From Armatimonadota bacterium (GTDB lineage: Bacteria; Armatimonadota; DTGP01; JAKQQT01), in contig DASXVS010000026.1 of NCBI GenBank assembly GCA_036504095.1, positions 62,001 to 126,000 of the forward strand: a stretch of DNA of 64,000 nt, read 5' to 3'. Each line of letters opens with the position of its first letter. Position 1 is the stretch's first letter. The notes under the pieces were generated by a model, which saw only the letters and a list, made by a program, of their open reading frames with translations, did not search any database and was not told the DNA's origin. Of the stretch, positions 34,426 to 42,848 are shown in pieces. Position numbers and translations under genes: made by a program.

Positions 34426-34842
34426 GTGTCCCCAAACGCCTTCATCGGAAGACCGGATTCGCCCACTGAGGAAGACATAACGGACGTCCTGGGGCCGGCG
34501 CGACCCCTCTGGGACCAACTCGTGGCAGGACTGGAAGCGCTGGGCGCTGGGGACCGGGAGTGGAACAGCTACTCCGCCAAGGCGGGATGGGCGCTGCGAC
34601 TCAAGCACAACGGCCGGAACATCGTGTACCTGTCCCCGAGCGCGGGCCGCTTCCTCGCTTCGTTCGCCATGGGCGACAGAGCGGTGGAAGCGGCGCGTTC
34701 GAGCGACCTGCCTGCGACCGTCATCAATCTGATCAACGGTTCAAGGCGATACGTCGAGGGAACAGCGGTCCGCATCGAGGTTATGGGCGCCGACGACGTC
34801 GCCACCGTGATGAAGCTGGCCGCCATCAAATTGACGCACTGA
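34426..34842 (+). CDS. DUF3788-family protein
   Basis: A 138-residue small soluble protein. LWDQLVAGLEALGAGDREWNSYSAKAGWALRLKHNGRNIVYLSP and VKLAAIKLTH-type ends resemble DUF3788 proteins, whose function is not known. The start is a GTG at 34426, nine bases after GGAGG located in the end of the toxin gene, so it is probably translated from the vapBC transcript. An earlier in-frame ATG would lie deep inside the toxin gene and is rejected. Confidence 0.78.
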   Translation: MSPNAFIGRPDSPTEEDITDVLGPARPLWDQLVAGLEALGAGDREWNSYSAKAGWALRLKHNGRNIVYLSPSAGRFLASFAMGDRAVEAARSSDLPATVINLINGSRRYVEGTAVRIEVMGADDVATVMKLAAIKLTH

Positions 34843-34871
34843 GTCCGTGCCCCCTGTTCCCCAACCCTTCC

Positions 34872-36548
34872 TCAGTCCGGCAGCCGCAGCACCGCGCCGT
34901 GGTTGGCGCTGGTCACGAGGCGGCTGTAACGTCCCAGCCAGCCCGTGTTGATCTTGTACGGAGGCCTCACCCACGCTTCCTTGCGCTGATAGAGTTCGGC
35001 GTCGTCCACTTCCAGGGTGAGCGTACGGTTCGGGATGTCGATATGGATCGTATCACCGTTCTTCACGAGGGCGATCGGCCCCCCGTCGGCGGCTTCCGGG
35101 CTGATGTGGCCCAGGCACGTTCCCGCCGTCCCGCCGCTGAAGCGCCCGTCTGTGATCAGCGCCACGGTGGTCCCGAGCCCTTGCCCCTTGATCATGCTGG
35201 TCGGTGAGAGCATTTCCGGCATTCCGGGTCCACCCTTGGGGCCTTCGTAGCGGATCACGACCACGTGGCCGGGTTTCACTTCGTGCTTGTCCAAAGCGGC
35301 GAGGCATTCGTCCTGCGACTCGAAGACGATCGCTTTCCCGGTGAAGTCCAGGCACTGCGGCTCGACGCCCGCGGACTTGATCACGGCGCCGTCGGGCGCC
35401 AGGTTGCCGAAGAGCACGGCCAGTCCGCCATCCTCGCTGAATGCGTTGTCGATGGTGTGAATCACATCCGGATTGGTGATCTCGGCGCACGCGACATTCT
35501 CGCCGAGCGTCTTGCCGGTCACCGTGGGGCAGTCCAGGTTCAGCAGGCCCGGCTTCCGGCTGATCTCCTTGAGGATCGCGCCGATGCCGCCGGCCCAGTC
35601 AACATCTTCGATATGGACGTCCGGCTTGGACGGTGAGACCTTGCAGATGCACGGAGTCTTGGCAGACACCTCGTTGAGGCGCTCCAGCGGATAGTCGATC
35701 CCGGCCTCCTTGGCCAGCGCCAGCGCGTGCAACACGGTGTTGGTGGAGCCGCCCATCGCCATATCCAGCACGAAGGCGTTGTCCAGCGATTTCGGCGTGA
35801 CGATGTCGCGCGGCTTGACGTCCCTGGCGACGAGATCGATGATACGGCGTCCGGCCTCTTTGGCCAGTTCCATTCGCCCCTCGGTTTCCGCGAGGCGCGT
35901 GCCATTGCCGGGCAGAGCCAGGCCGATCGCTTCCATCAGGCAGTTCATCGAATTGGCGGTGAACATGCCGGAACAGGAGCCGCAACCCGGACAGCACGAG
36001 TCTTCCAGCGCCTTGAGGTCGATTTCGCTGATCTCGCCGACCTGGAACTTGCCGACCCCCTCGAAAATGGAGATAAGGTCGCCCTTGGTCCCGTCCGGCT
36101 TGATGCCTGCCCGCATCGGCCCACCGGAGACGAACACGGTGGGAATGTTGACGCGAAGCGAGCCCATCAGCATGCCCGGCGTGATCTTGTCGCAGTTGGG
36201 GATGCAGACCATGCCGTCGAAGCAGTGGGCGGTGACCATCGTCTCCACGCAGTCCGCGATCAGTTCGCGACTGGGCAGCGAGTAACGCATGCCCAAATGC
36301 CCCATCGCGATGCCGTCGTCAACCGCGATGGTGTTGAACTCGAACGGCACTCCGCCGGCCTGCCGGATCGCTTCCTTCACGTACGCGCCGAACACGTTCA
36401 GGTGCCGGTGTCCGGGAACGATGTCCACGTACGAATTGCAGACGGCGATGAACGGCTTTTTCATATCTTCGTCAGTCAGCCCGCATGCTTTCAAAAGCCC
36501 GCGATGTCCCGCACGGTCATGTCCGGACTTGATTGTATCTGATCTCAT
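34872..36548 (-). CDS. ilvD: Dihydroxy-acid dehydratase
   Basis: A 558-residue iron-sulphur dehydratase of branched-chain amino-acid and pantothenate synthesis, turning dihydroxy-isovalerate or dihydroxy-methylvalerate into the 2-keto acids. Cluster and active-site segments are present: CNSY near 50, [38 protein letters not shown] and GRFSGGTAG. The length matches the family. The ATG at 36548 has AAGGATGAG upstream. It stands alone, with no other ilv genes beside it. Confidence 0.96.
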   Translation of the reverse strand: MRSDTIKSGHDRAGHRGLLKACGLTDEDMKKPFIAVCNSYVDIVPGHRHLNVFGAYVKEAIRQAGGVPFEFNTIAVDDGIAMGHLGMRYSLPSRELIADCVETMVTAHCFDGMVCIPNCDKITPGMLMGSLRVNIPTVFVSGGPMRAGIKPDGTKGDLISIFEGVGKFQVGEISEIDLKALEDSCCPGCGSCSGMFTANSMNCLMEAIGLALPGNGTRLAETEGRMELAKEAGRRIIDLVARDVKPRDIVTPKSLDNAFVLDMAMGGSTNTVLHALALAKEAGIDYPLERLNEVSAKTPCICKVSPSKPDVHIEDVDWAGGIGAILKEISRKPGLLNLDCPTVTGKTLGENVACAEITNPDVIHTIDNAFSEDGGLAVLFGNLAPDGAVIKSAGVEPQCLDFTGKAIVFESQDECLAALDKHEVKPGHVVVIRYEGPKGGPGMPEMLSPTSMIKGQGLGTTVALITDGRFSGGTAGTCLGHISPEAADGGPIALVKNGDTIHIDIPNRTLTLEVDDAELYQRKEAWVRPPYKINTGWLGRYSRLVTSANHGAVLRLPD

Positions 36549-36563
36549 ATTCTCATCCTTAAA

Positions 36564-36639
36564 TAGGTCGGGCCTCCGTGCCCGACACCGTTCGACCGGC
36601 GTCCCGCCGGACACAGTAGGTCGGGCCTCCGCGCCCGAC
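36564..36639. repeat. Two copies of a palindromic GTCGGGC element
   Basis: A 23-base element beginning TAGGTCGGGCCTCCG occurs at 36564-36586 and again at 36617-36639 with one base changed. Each can fold into a hairpin (GTCGGGC with GCCCGAC). They lie between ilvD and the enolase-family gene. They look like REP-type elements; other copies would be expected elsewhere in the genome. Confidence 0.8.
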
Positions 36640-36754
36640 TCTGCGTTTCATTGATGTAATCAGTATGGGATGGATGGGGCTGCACGTGCCAAGATAACCG
36701 TTAGGGCTGTCTGTAATGGCCTGATGGTAGTCGGAAGCTCAGGAGGTCCAGCTA

Positions 36755-37936
36755 TTGGAATCAGAACTTGCGTGTCGGGCTGACGGGATTCGGAACTGGC
36801 CGTGGGCCGGGGACCTGCCCACCGATGTGAGGATAACGCGAATCATCGGGTTCGACCTTGTGAGCCGGCGGCCCAAGTTTGTGGGCAGGAACTCGCGGTT
36901 GGGCGATCACGGCGATACGGCGACTGATCGCATGGTCCGCCTCTTCACAAACGCCGGTGTCGAGGGGCTGGGCTACTGCGCGGCGGACGAATCTGTTCTT
37001 GCAGTGATGCTTGGCACTGATCCGTTCGCCCAATTCCGCAACCCAAGCGTGGAGAACCCTCTTGCGGAAGGGACGATGCCGCTCTGGGACCTCGTCGGAA
37101 AGGCACTTGGAAAACCAGTGTACGAGTTGCTGGGCGCTCGCGGCCCGAAACGCGTGCCGGCGTACGATGGGTCCATCTACTTCGCCGACCTGATCCCGGA
37201 ATATGCTGGCAACTGGCCGGAGCGGTTCCGCTGGGAGATCGACCTCGGCCGCAAGCAGGGCCACACGGCGTTCAAGGTCAAGATCGGCCGGGGGGCGAAA
37301 TGGATGCCCGCCGAGGAAGGCTTCGAGCGCGACAAGGCGGTACTGACGACGATCCGCGAGGACGCCGGGCCGGAGGCCGTCATCGGAGTCGACGCAAACA
37401 ACGGCTACGACCTGGCGCGAACGAAGCGCTTTCTTACGGAAACGGCCGACCTCAATCTGGCGTTCATTGAGGAGATGTTTCCCGAGGACGTTGAACAGAA
37501 CCTCGAACTGCAGGCGTTCCTCAAAGAGCACGGCCTCGGTGCCTTGGTCTGCGATGGCGAGACTCAGGACACCCTGGAGCCGTTACGCCCGCTCATGGAG
37601 GCCGGCGCCGTGGACATCTATCAGGCGGATATGCGGCGTTTCGGCATCGAAGGCATCCTAACGGAGGCGGCCTGGGCGGAGGAATGCGGTCTGAAGGTGG
37701 CGCCGCACAATTGGGGCTCGCTTATCGGCTACATCATGATCCTGCATATCGGCCGCGAAATTCCCAATTTCTACATGGCGGAACACGATCCGCTGGACAC
37801 GGACGTACTGATCGCCGAGGGCTATGATCTGGAAAACGGCCTGGCAACGGTCCCGGCGACTCCGGGGTTCGGCCTGGCGCTGGACGAAGAACGGTTCGCG
37901 GCCGGCGTGAATCCGAGGTTCGATCTGCTGGCGTGA
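36755..37936 (+). CDS. Enolase-superfamily sugar-acid dehydratase/racemase-like enzyme
   Basis: A 393-residue mandelate racemase/muconate lactonising-type enzyme. Residues visible are the KxK pair (Lys174, Lys176 in AFKVKIG), metal ligands Asp213, Glu239 or Glu240, and Glu269, then Asp291 and His318 (APHNWG). KxK plus a C-terminal His suggests a sugar-acid dehydratase or racemase rather than a muconate cycloisomerase, but the substrate is not evident. The TTG start at 36755 follows a strong AGGAGG at eight bases. Position among carbohydrate genes supports uronate or aldonate metabolism. Confidence 0.85.
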   Translation: MESELACRADGIRNWPWAGDLPTDVRITRIIGFDLVSRRPKFVGRNSRLGDHGDTATDRMVRLFTNAGVEGLGYCAADESVLAVMLGTDPFAQFRNPSVENPLAEGTMPLWDLVGKALGKPVYELLGARGPKRVPAYDGSIYFADLIPEYAGNWPERFRWEIDLGRKQGHTAFKVKIGRGAKWMPAEEGFERDKAVLTTIREDAGPEAVIGVDANNGYDLARTKRFLTETADLNLAFIEEMFPEDVEQNLELQAFLKEHGLGALVCDGETQDTLEPLRPLMEAGAVDIYQADMRRFGIEGILTEAAWAEECGLKVAPHNWGSLIGYIMILHIGREIPNFYMAEHDPLDTDVLIAEGYDLENGLATVPATPGFGLALDEERFAAGVNPRFDLLA

Positions 37937-37954
37937 ACACAAGAGCGCGCGAGC

Positions 37955-37980
37955 ATTCCACCGACTGAAGTCGGTGGGAT
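37955..37980. repeat. Short perfect palindrome CCACCGAC-TGAA-GTCGGTGG
   Basis: An 11-bp stem (one G-T pair) closes on a TGAA loop between the enolase-family gene and the DinB/ankyrin gene. There is no T-run, so it is not a classic terminator. It resembles dispersed bacterial palindromic repeats or the foot hairpins recognised by REP/IS200-type transposases. Confidence 0.7.
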
Positions 37981-38000
37981 ACGCGTCGGAGAAACCACCC

Positions 38001-38774
38001 ATGACATCTGAAACGCAAGTCTACGAGCACGCCCTGTGCGAGCACCTGGATACGATGGTGTACCGGATGAAGCTCATTCCGGCGGATAAATGGGACTGGT
38101 CGCCTGCCGTTTATGTGCCGTCCGCGCGCGTGATTGCGCGGCATACGTGGTCTTGGCTGCGTTGCGATCGCCAACATATTCTTGAGACCGACTGTTCGCG
38201 TCACGAGAGGATTCCCGAACTGGGTGCTCAGGGTGAGTTATCCCTCGCGCTGACCGAGGAGACGGCGGCATGGCGGTCCCTTTTGCGAGGTATGACTGCG
38301 GAACGGCTGGCGGAGCCACGCGCGCAGTTCGGTACGTTCGCGGTGAACGTTCGGTGGTTCGTCTACCACATGATCCAGCACGTGGTCTATAAGTCCGGGC
38401 AGCTCGCGGAGCTGTTCTTCGCGCTTGGCCTGGACGGTCTGGAGCCTTACGACGCTCCGTGGCCGAACGCCTGCTATGATTCACTCGCGCGAGCTCTGGC
38501 GGACCCGCTGCGTCGCGCGCTGATCGAGGGAGACCTCCCGGGACTTGACCGCGCCGTGGCAAACGGCGCCGATCTCAACGGGCGCAATACGGATGGCGAG
38601 ACGCCTCTGCTGCTCGCCGTGGCATTGGGAAACGCCCCAGCCGTCGATCTGCTGCTACGCCTGGGGGCCGATGCGGCCGCGCAAGACTCTCGCGGCAAGA
38701 CCGCCCTCGACTGGGCGGTGTACCTGACGCACTCTGACATTGCCGGGCTGATTCAGCGCGCGCTGGCCGTCTGA
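38001..38774 (+). CDS. DinB-like domain fused to ankyrin repeats
   Basis: A 257-residue protein. Residues 1-155 look like a DinB/YfiT four-helix metal-binding fold: HLDTMVYRMKLIPADKWDW, an early His (SARVIARHTWSWL) and FVYHMIQHVVYKSGQLAELF, where DinB proteins have HxxxH-type ligands. Residues 170-250 hold two ankyrin repeats (GDLPGLDRAVANGADLNGRNTDGETPLLLAV; NAPAVDLLLRLGADAAAQDSRGKTALDWAV). DinB-fold enzymes are often thiol-dependent transferases and ankyrins bind proteins. The combined function is unknown. ATG 38001 has GGAG nine bases upstream. Confidence 0.78.
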   Translation: MTSETQVYEHALCEHLDTMVYRMKLIPADKWDWSPAVYVPSARVIARHTWSWLRCDRQHILETDCSRHERIPELGAQGELSLALTEETAAWRSLLRGMTAERLAEPRAQFGTFAVNVRWFVYHMIQHVVYKSGQLAELFFALGLDGLEPYDAPWPNACYDSLARALADPLRRALIEGDLPGLDRAVANGADLNGRNTDGETPLLLAVALGNAPAVDLLLRLGADAAAQDSRGKTALDWAVYLTHSDIAGLIQRALAV

Positions 38775-38852
38775 CCTCGGCGCTTCCTCACCCGATACCG
38801 CCGCCCTGAATGCCGCCACACGATGGCTCAGGATCTCCATCTGGGTTTCCAT
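38655..38852 (-). CDS. Doubtful 65-residue ORF antisense to the DinB/ankyrin gene
   Basis: An ATG at 38852 has a good ribosome site (CGGAGG, about seven bases upstream) and begins METQMEILSHRVAAFRAAVSGEE, a plausible helical peptide. The last 120 bases, however, run antisense through the end of the ankyrin gene. I recognise no family. It may be a small gene, or the start of one whose end has been lost. Confidence 0.25.
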   Translation of the reverse strand: METQMEILSHRVAAFRAAVSGEEAPRSDGQRALNQPGNVRVRQVHRPVEGGLAARVLRGRIGPQA

Positions 38853-38957
38853 TGTCCGATCCTCCGTCATTGATGTCATTCAATGTGGAGTATCAAACAG
38901 CGATCCTATCCCTGCCCTAAGGCGCACCTAAGCTTCCACCGGGCTGATCCCCCGTTG

Positions 38958-39686
38958 TCAGGGGTTGCTCAGGTACTCCGTGATCTGGCGGACCCGTTCG
39001 GTGCGGCCCCGCCTGCGATTGATGTTGAGCAGGAGCTGCATCGGGGGAACCGGAACCTCCCGGCCTTCCCAGATGGCCGTTTCCAGGTGCGATGCCGCGT
39101 AAGGGCCGGAGTCGGAGGGACCGGAGCCATCCGGTTCCGGGGTGTCAAGGCAGTTCTGGGTCATGAACGCCATCGATATCCTGCAGCCGTGAAACGCCTC
39201 TCCATATGCTGCCGCCACCCAGCCTTCGCATTCCATGAGCGGTTGAAAGGTGTCGGGGCCGAACAGATCACGTACTCGCGGAAGGTCGGACACCTGAGGA
39301 AACACCACGTCCACCCCGCGTGGAACGACGTCCAGTCCTTTGACTGCCAGAACACAGCTTCCGATGAGGAACCAACCGATGCCCGAACCCTCCATGGTGT
39401 CCAGAAAATGGAGCAGGCCTTCCCGCCACAGGTTGCTGCCGGCGGTGAGCGTTTCACCGTACAACTGCTCCGCGTAACGCACGAAATTGGCCGCTGCGTC
39501 GTCGATATACGGTGCGTTCCGTGAAAACGTCTTTGTGTAGCCGTCGCCATCCGGCGTGTAGTAATCCGCCTGAATAGCGCCCAGGTCCCCCGGCGCCACG
39601 TCCGAGAGTCTGAAAATAAAGCTGTCATCGCACTCGGTCACTGTTGCTCTCAACTGGCTCTCCTCCTCATGGACGTTAGTGGCCAT
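38958..39686 (-). CDS. Nucleotidyltransferase-like protein
   Basis: A 242-residue protein. The central part GIGWFLIGSCVLAVKGLDVVPRGVDVVF resembles the GS ... D-x-D active-site strand of minimal nucleotidyltransferases. The first Asp is kept, but the second position reads Val (VDVVF), so activity is uncertain. The rest includes a long N-terminal segment with an Asp-rich head and a C-terminal helical part (PPMQLLLNINRRRGRTERVRQI) like that following NTase domains. The start is uncertain: ATG 39686 or 39713, neither with a strong ribosome site. It lies 40 bases after manA and probably shares its transcript. Confidence 0.55.
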   Translation of the reverse strand: MATNVHEEESQLRATVTECDDSFIFRLSDVAPGDLGAIQADYYTPDGDGYTKTFSRNAPYIDDAAANFVRYAEQLYGETLTAGSNLWREGLLHFLDTMEGSGIGWFLIGSCVLAVKGLDVVPRGVDVVFPQVSDLPRVRDLFGPDTFQPLMECEGWVAAAYGEAFHGCRISMAFMTQNCLDTPEPDGSGPSDSGPYAASHLETAIWEGREVPVPPMQLLLNINRRRGRTERVRQITEYLSNP

Positions 39687-39726
39687 CTTACAGGGTGCGT
39701 GCTGGGGCCGCATGTTCGCGAGCCCG

Positions 39727-41031
39727 TCAGGGAACCTGTAAATTCGCCGGCACCGACGCCTTAAACAGTACGGCGGGTTGCGACGCCTTAACGCGGTAAG
39801 GGAATCCCGCCCGCGCGAAGAAGATGCCGCCACGCTTCAGATCGAGACTCTGCCCTGCGGATTCCACGGTCACGGCTCCCTCCAGCACGATGACGGCGTC
39901 GGGCCCGTGCATCGAGCCGGCGTCAAATCCCGTTCCGCCATCCAGGGCTATCTGGCTCAACTCGAATTCCGCCGCCGGGGTGCGGTATACGGTCTTAACC
40001 TTGGCCACGGCGTCACCGAGGATGACAGCCGACGGACCACTTTCGAACGTGAGCGTCTGCATCAGTTCGGCCACATCTACATGCTTTGGCGTGAGGCCGC
40101 CCCGCAGCACGTTGTCCGAGTTGGCCATCAGTTCAACGTTGATGCCTTCGAGGTAAGCGTGCAGCATACCGGCCGGCTGGTAGGTCCCCTGCCCCGGCTT
40201 CAGATGAACCAGGTTCAGCAGGTAGATGGAGACGATCCCCCGATCCCGATGACCGTCCGGAAGCGGGAAGTTGTCCGCCGCTCGGAGGGCCCAATAGTCC
40301 GCCGAGTCCTTATCCGACGGACGTTCCCCCGCAAGGCGGGCCAGCAGGGGGTTCAACACTCTGTCTATTTCGCCCTGGGGCAGCGCCATGATGCCGCCGT
40401 ATACCGAACGCAGCAGATCCTTGCGGGCGGCCCCTGTTCCGGCGCGCTCCAGCCGCTTCCCGAAATCGCCCAGCACCGGCGCCAGTTCGGGAGTGGTGGC
40501 GCCGAGTCCCGCGATCTCATCCAACGGACGGAAGCCGTGCAGCATCCAGAAGTCGGTGAGGGCGACGTGCACCTCCGGTTTGTGGTTGTCGTCCTTGTAG
40601 TTGCGGTTGGATGCCGTCAGCGGTATCCCCGCCGCGTTTTCGCGGGCAAAGCCTTCTTCGGCCTGCGCCTTGCTCGGGTGTGCCTGGATGGACAGCATCT
40701 TGAACGCGTCCAGCACCTTGAACAGGTAGGGCAGACGATCTTCAAACCGGGCCGCCGTGCTGTCGCCGAGGTACGCATCCGGAGAGGTTTCGATCAGGCG
40801 GTTGAGCGGGATGACTTCGCCGTCGAAGCGGGCGATGGACGGTGCGCCAGGATGGGCCCCGATCCAGAGTTCCGCGTAGGGTTCGCGGATGGTGTTTTCT
40901 ATGCCCAGGAGCCGGGGGATGAATTCATATCCGCCCCAATCGTAATGCTGCACGGCGCCTTCGATCTCCATCACCGCCGGCGCCGCCGCCGACTTGCGAT
41001 CGACGCCGTTCCTTGAAGTGTTGTCCGACAT
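39727..41031 (-). CDS. manA: Mannose-6-phosphate isomerase, class I
   Basis: A 434-residue zinc enzyme interconverting mannose-6-phosphate and fructose-6-phosphate. Zinc-site residues are visible: Gln116 and His118 in SIQAHPSKAQ and Glu153 in NHKPEVHVAL. The second signature is GINVELMANSDNVLRGGLTPKHVD. GGAGGA lies six bases before the ATG at 41031; an upstream in-frame extension lacks support. It links mannose use, or GDP-mannose supply for glycans, to central metabolism. Confidence 0.94.
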   Translation of the reverse strand: MSDNTSRNGVDRKSAAAPAVMEIEGAVQHYDWGGYEFIPRLLGIENTIREPYAELWIGAHPGAPSIARFDGEVIPLNRLIETSPDAYLGDSTAARFEDRLPYLFKVLDAFKMLSIQAHPSKAQAEEGFARENAAGIPLTASNRNYKDDNHKPEVHVALTDFWMLHGFRPLDEIAGLGATTPELAPVLGDFGKRLERAGTGAARKDLLRSVYGGIMALPQGEIDRVLNPLLARLAGERPSDKDSADYWALRAADNFPLPDGHRDRGIVSIYLLNLVHLKPGQGTYQPAGMLHAYLEGINVELMANSDNVLRGGLTPKHVDVAELMQTLTFESGPSAVILGDAVAKVKTVYRTPAAEFELSQIALDGGTGFDAGSMHGPDAVIVLEGAVTVESAGQSLDLKRGGIFFARAGFPYRVKASQPAVLFKASVPANLQVP

Positions 41032-41161
41032 AAGTGGTCCTCCGCTGCCCGCTAAATTGAGCCGCCTGAAATGGGGCAATTTCAGTCTAGCGCGTGAACG
41101 AGCGTCCCTTCCGGACACGCGACGCTCGCGCGTAAAACGTCCGGCAACCTTTTCATGCGCA

Positions 41162-41191
41162 TTGACATCTAATATGCATAAGTATCTTATG
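41162..41191 (+). promoter_or_regulatory. RND operon promoter with operator-like dyad
   Basis: TTGACA (41162-41167), a 17-bp spacer and TCTTAT (41185-41190) make a credible sigma-70 promoter 29 bases before the pump's first gene. A perfect inverted repeat, CATAAG-TAT-CTTATG (41177-41191), covers the -10 box. Its size and symmetry suit a dimeric MarR repressor, and a marR gene lies in the same operon. Confidence 0.72.
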
Positions 41192-41219
41192 GTAGTGAAA
41201 CACTTTTGAGGGGTGTCGC

Positions 41220-42836
41220 ATGAAGAGATGGATCGCCATAGTCATACCGGTCGCCGTACTTCTTGGCCTTGTCGGCTGGCGCCTCGAGCAAAAGACGGCC
41301 GCGGCCGCCGACCAGGCGAAGTCGCGAGACCAACGCAAAAACGCTCCGGTGCCGGTCACCACGGTCTCGGCGACACGCCGCGATATCGTTCAGCGATTCG
41401 AGTCCATCGGCAACGTGGAATCGCCGTTCAACGTGAAAATCGCCCCCAAAACCACCGGGCGTCTGACGTTTCTGGAGGTCCGCGAAGGTGATCGCGTTAC
41501 CCAGGGGCAGGTGCTGGCGCGCATCGACACAGCCGAGATCGAGGCACAGGTTCGGCAGCAGCAGGCGCAGGTCGCCGAGGCACGCTATCGGCTGGCCCAG
41601 GCGAAGATCACCCAGTCCCCGAACAATGTGTCGGTCCACTCCCAGTTGAGTCAACAGGAGGCGGTTCTGGCGGGCGCCAGGGCGGCGTACGCGCAGGCGG
41701 CTTCAAACGACTCCGCCCAGCGGCAGGCTGCGGAAGCCGCCGTTGCCGATGCGCAAGGCAAAGTCAATTCCGCCGTTGCTTCCGTGGCGAACGCTCAGGC
41801 GATGGTTGGCAGCGCCGACGCGAACCTGGCGAACGCGCGCTCCAAGTTCAACCGGATGAACGATCTGTACAAGCAGGGATTTACGGCGGCGCAGGACGTT
41901 GATGATGCGCGCACCACCGTAACCGTGCAGGAAGGCGCTGTTGAGGTCGCCAAAGGCGGCCTGAACGTGGCCAAAGCGCAGCTCGATTCGGCCCGGGCGC
42001 AACTGAACTCCGCACAACAACAAGCGCGCATTGTTGCGACGAAGGGCAAGACCGATATCGTTGCGGCTGCCGCGCAGGTCAAACAGGCAAAGGCAACACT
42101 GGCGACGGCCCGCGCCAATGTCGTCCAGGAACCGGCCTATCGGCAGAACCTGGCGGCTCTTCAGGCAACGGTGGATGCGAGTGTGGCTCAGCTCCGAAGC
42201 GCGCAGGCTCAGCTTTCCGATGCAGTGCTTATCTCGCCCGTCAGCGGATACGTGACGGGCCGCTACCTCGATCCGGGCGCGATGGCTTCGCCCACCACGC
42301 CCATACTGGCCGTCCAGGCGGTTCGACAGGTGTTCGTGAGCGTGCCGGCGCCCGAGGAAGTCGCCACGCGGATGGCGCTTGGAGACCACGGTACCGTGCG
42401 CATCGACGCGCTGCCGGGGAAGACCTTCGTGGGCAAGGTAACGCAGATCAATGCCGCGGCGGACCCAACCAGCCGCCAGTTCACTGTCCGCCTGGTCGTG
42501 GACAATCCCACGGGGTTGCTGAAGCCGGGCATGTTCGCCCGCGCTTCCATTGTCACACGGCGCATCAAGGATGCGTTGGTTCTGCCGCGGGAAGCGGTGA
42601 CCATCGGCCCTGACGGCGCGACGGTGACAGTTGTAAATGACGATGTGGCGTCCATTCGTCCGATCACGACGGGGGCAAGCGATTCCAGCGGCATCTCCAT
42701 TGATTCCGGGTTGCAGGCTGGCGAGAAGGTCGTAGTGATGAGCGCGGCGCCATTGAGAGACGGGCAGAAGGTCCGCATCGGCGCCGGCAAGGGTGGTGGC
42801 AAGGGGCGGCGCGGTCCAATCGGTGGTCGCGGGTAA
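41220..42836 (+). CDS. RND efflux periplasmic adaptor (membrane fusion protein)
   Basis: A 538-residue HlyD/AcrA-type adaptor. One N-terminal membrane segment (IAIVIPVAVLLGLVGW) is followed by a lipoyl half-motif (FNVKIAPKTTGRLTFLEVREGDRVTQGQVLARID), then a long Ala/Gln-rich alpha-hairpin of about 220 residues. The second lipoyl half follows (LISPVSGYVTGRYLDPGAMA), then the beta-barrel and membrane-proximal domains. The hairpin is longer than in AcrA, which explains the 538-residue length against about 400. It is first of a four-gene pump operon. The tail is a Gly/Lys/Arg-rich stretch (KGGGKGRRGPIGGRG). Confidence 0.92.
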   Translation: MKRWIAIVIPVAVLLGLVGWRLEQKTAAAADQAKSRDQRKNAPVPVTTVSATRRDIVQRFESIGNVESPFNVKIAPKTTGRLTFLEVREGDRVTQGQVLARIDTAEIEAQVRQQQAQVAEARYRLAQAKITQSPNNVSVHSQLSQQEAVLAGARAAYAQAASNDSAQRQAAEAAVADAQGKVNSAVASVANAQAMVGSADANLANARSKFNRMNDLYKQGFTAAQDVDDARTTVTVQEGAVEVAKGGLNVAKAQLDSARAQLNSAQQQARIVATKGKTDIVAAAAQVKQAKATLATARANVVQEPAYRQNLAALQATVDASVAQLRSAQAQLSDAVLISPVSGYVTGRYLDPGAMASPTTPILAVQAVRQVFVSVPAPEEVATRMALGDHGTVRIDALPGKTFVGKVTQINAAADPTSRQFTVRLVVDNPTGLLKPGMFARASIVTRRIKDALVLPREAVTIGPDGATVTVVNDDVASIRPITTGASDSSGISIDSGLQAGEKVVVMSAAPLRDGQKVRIGAGKGGGKGRRGPIGGRG

Positions 42837-42848
42837 AGGGCACAAAGA

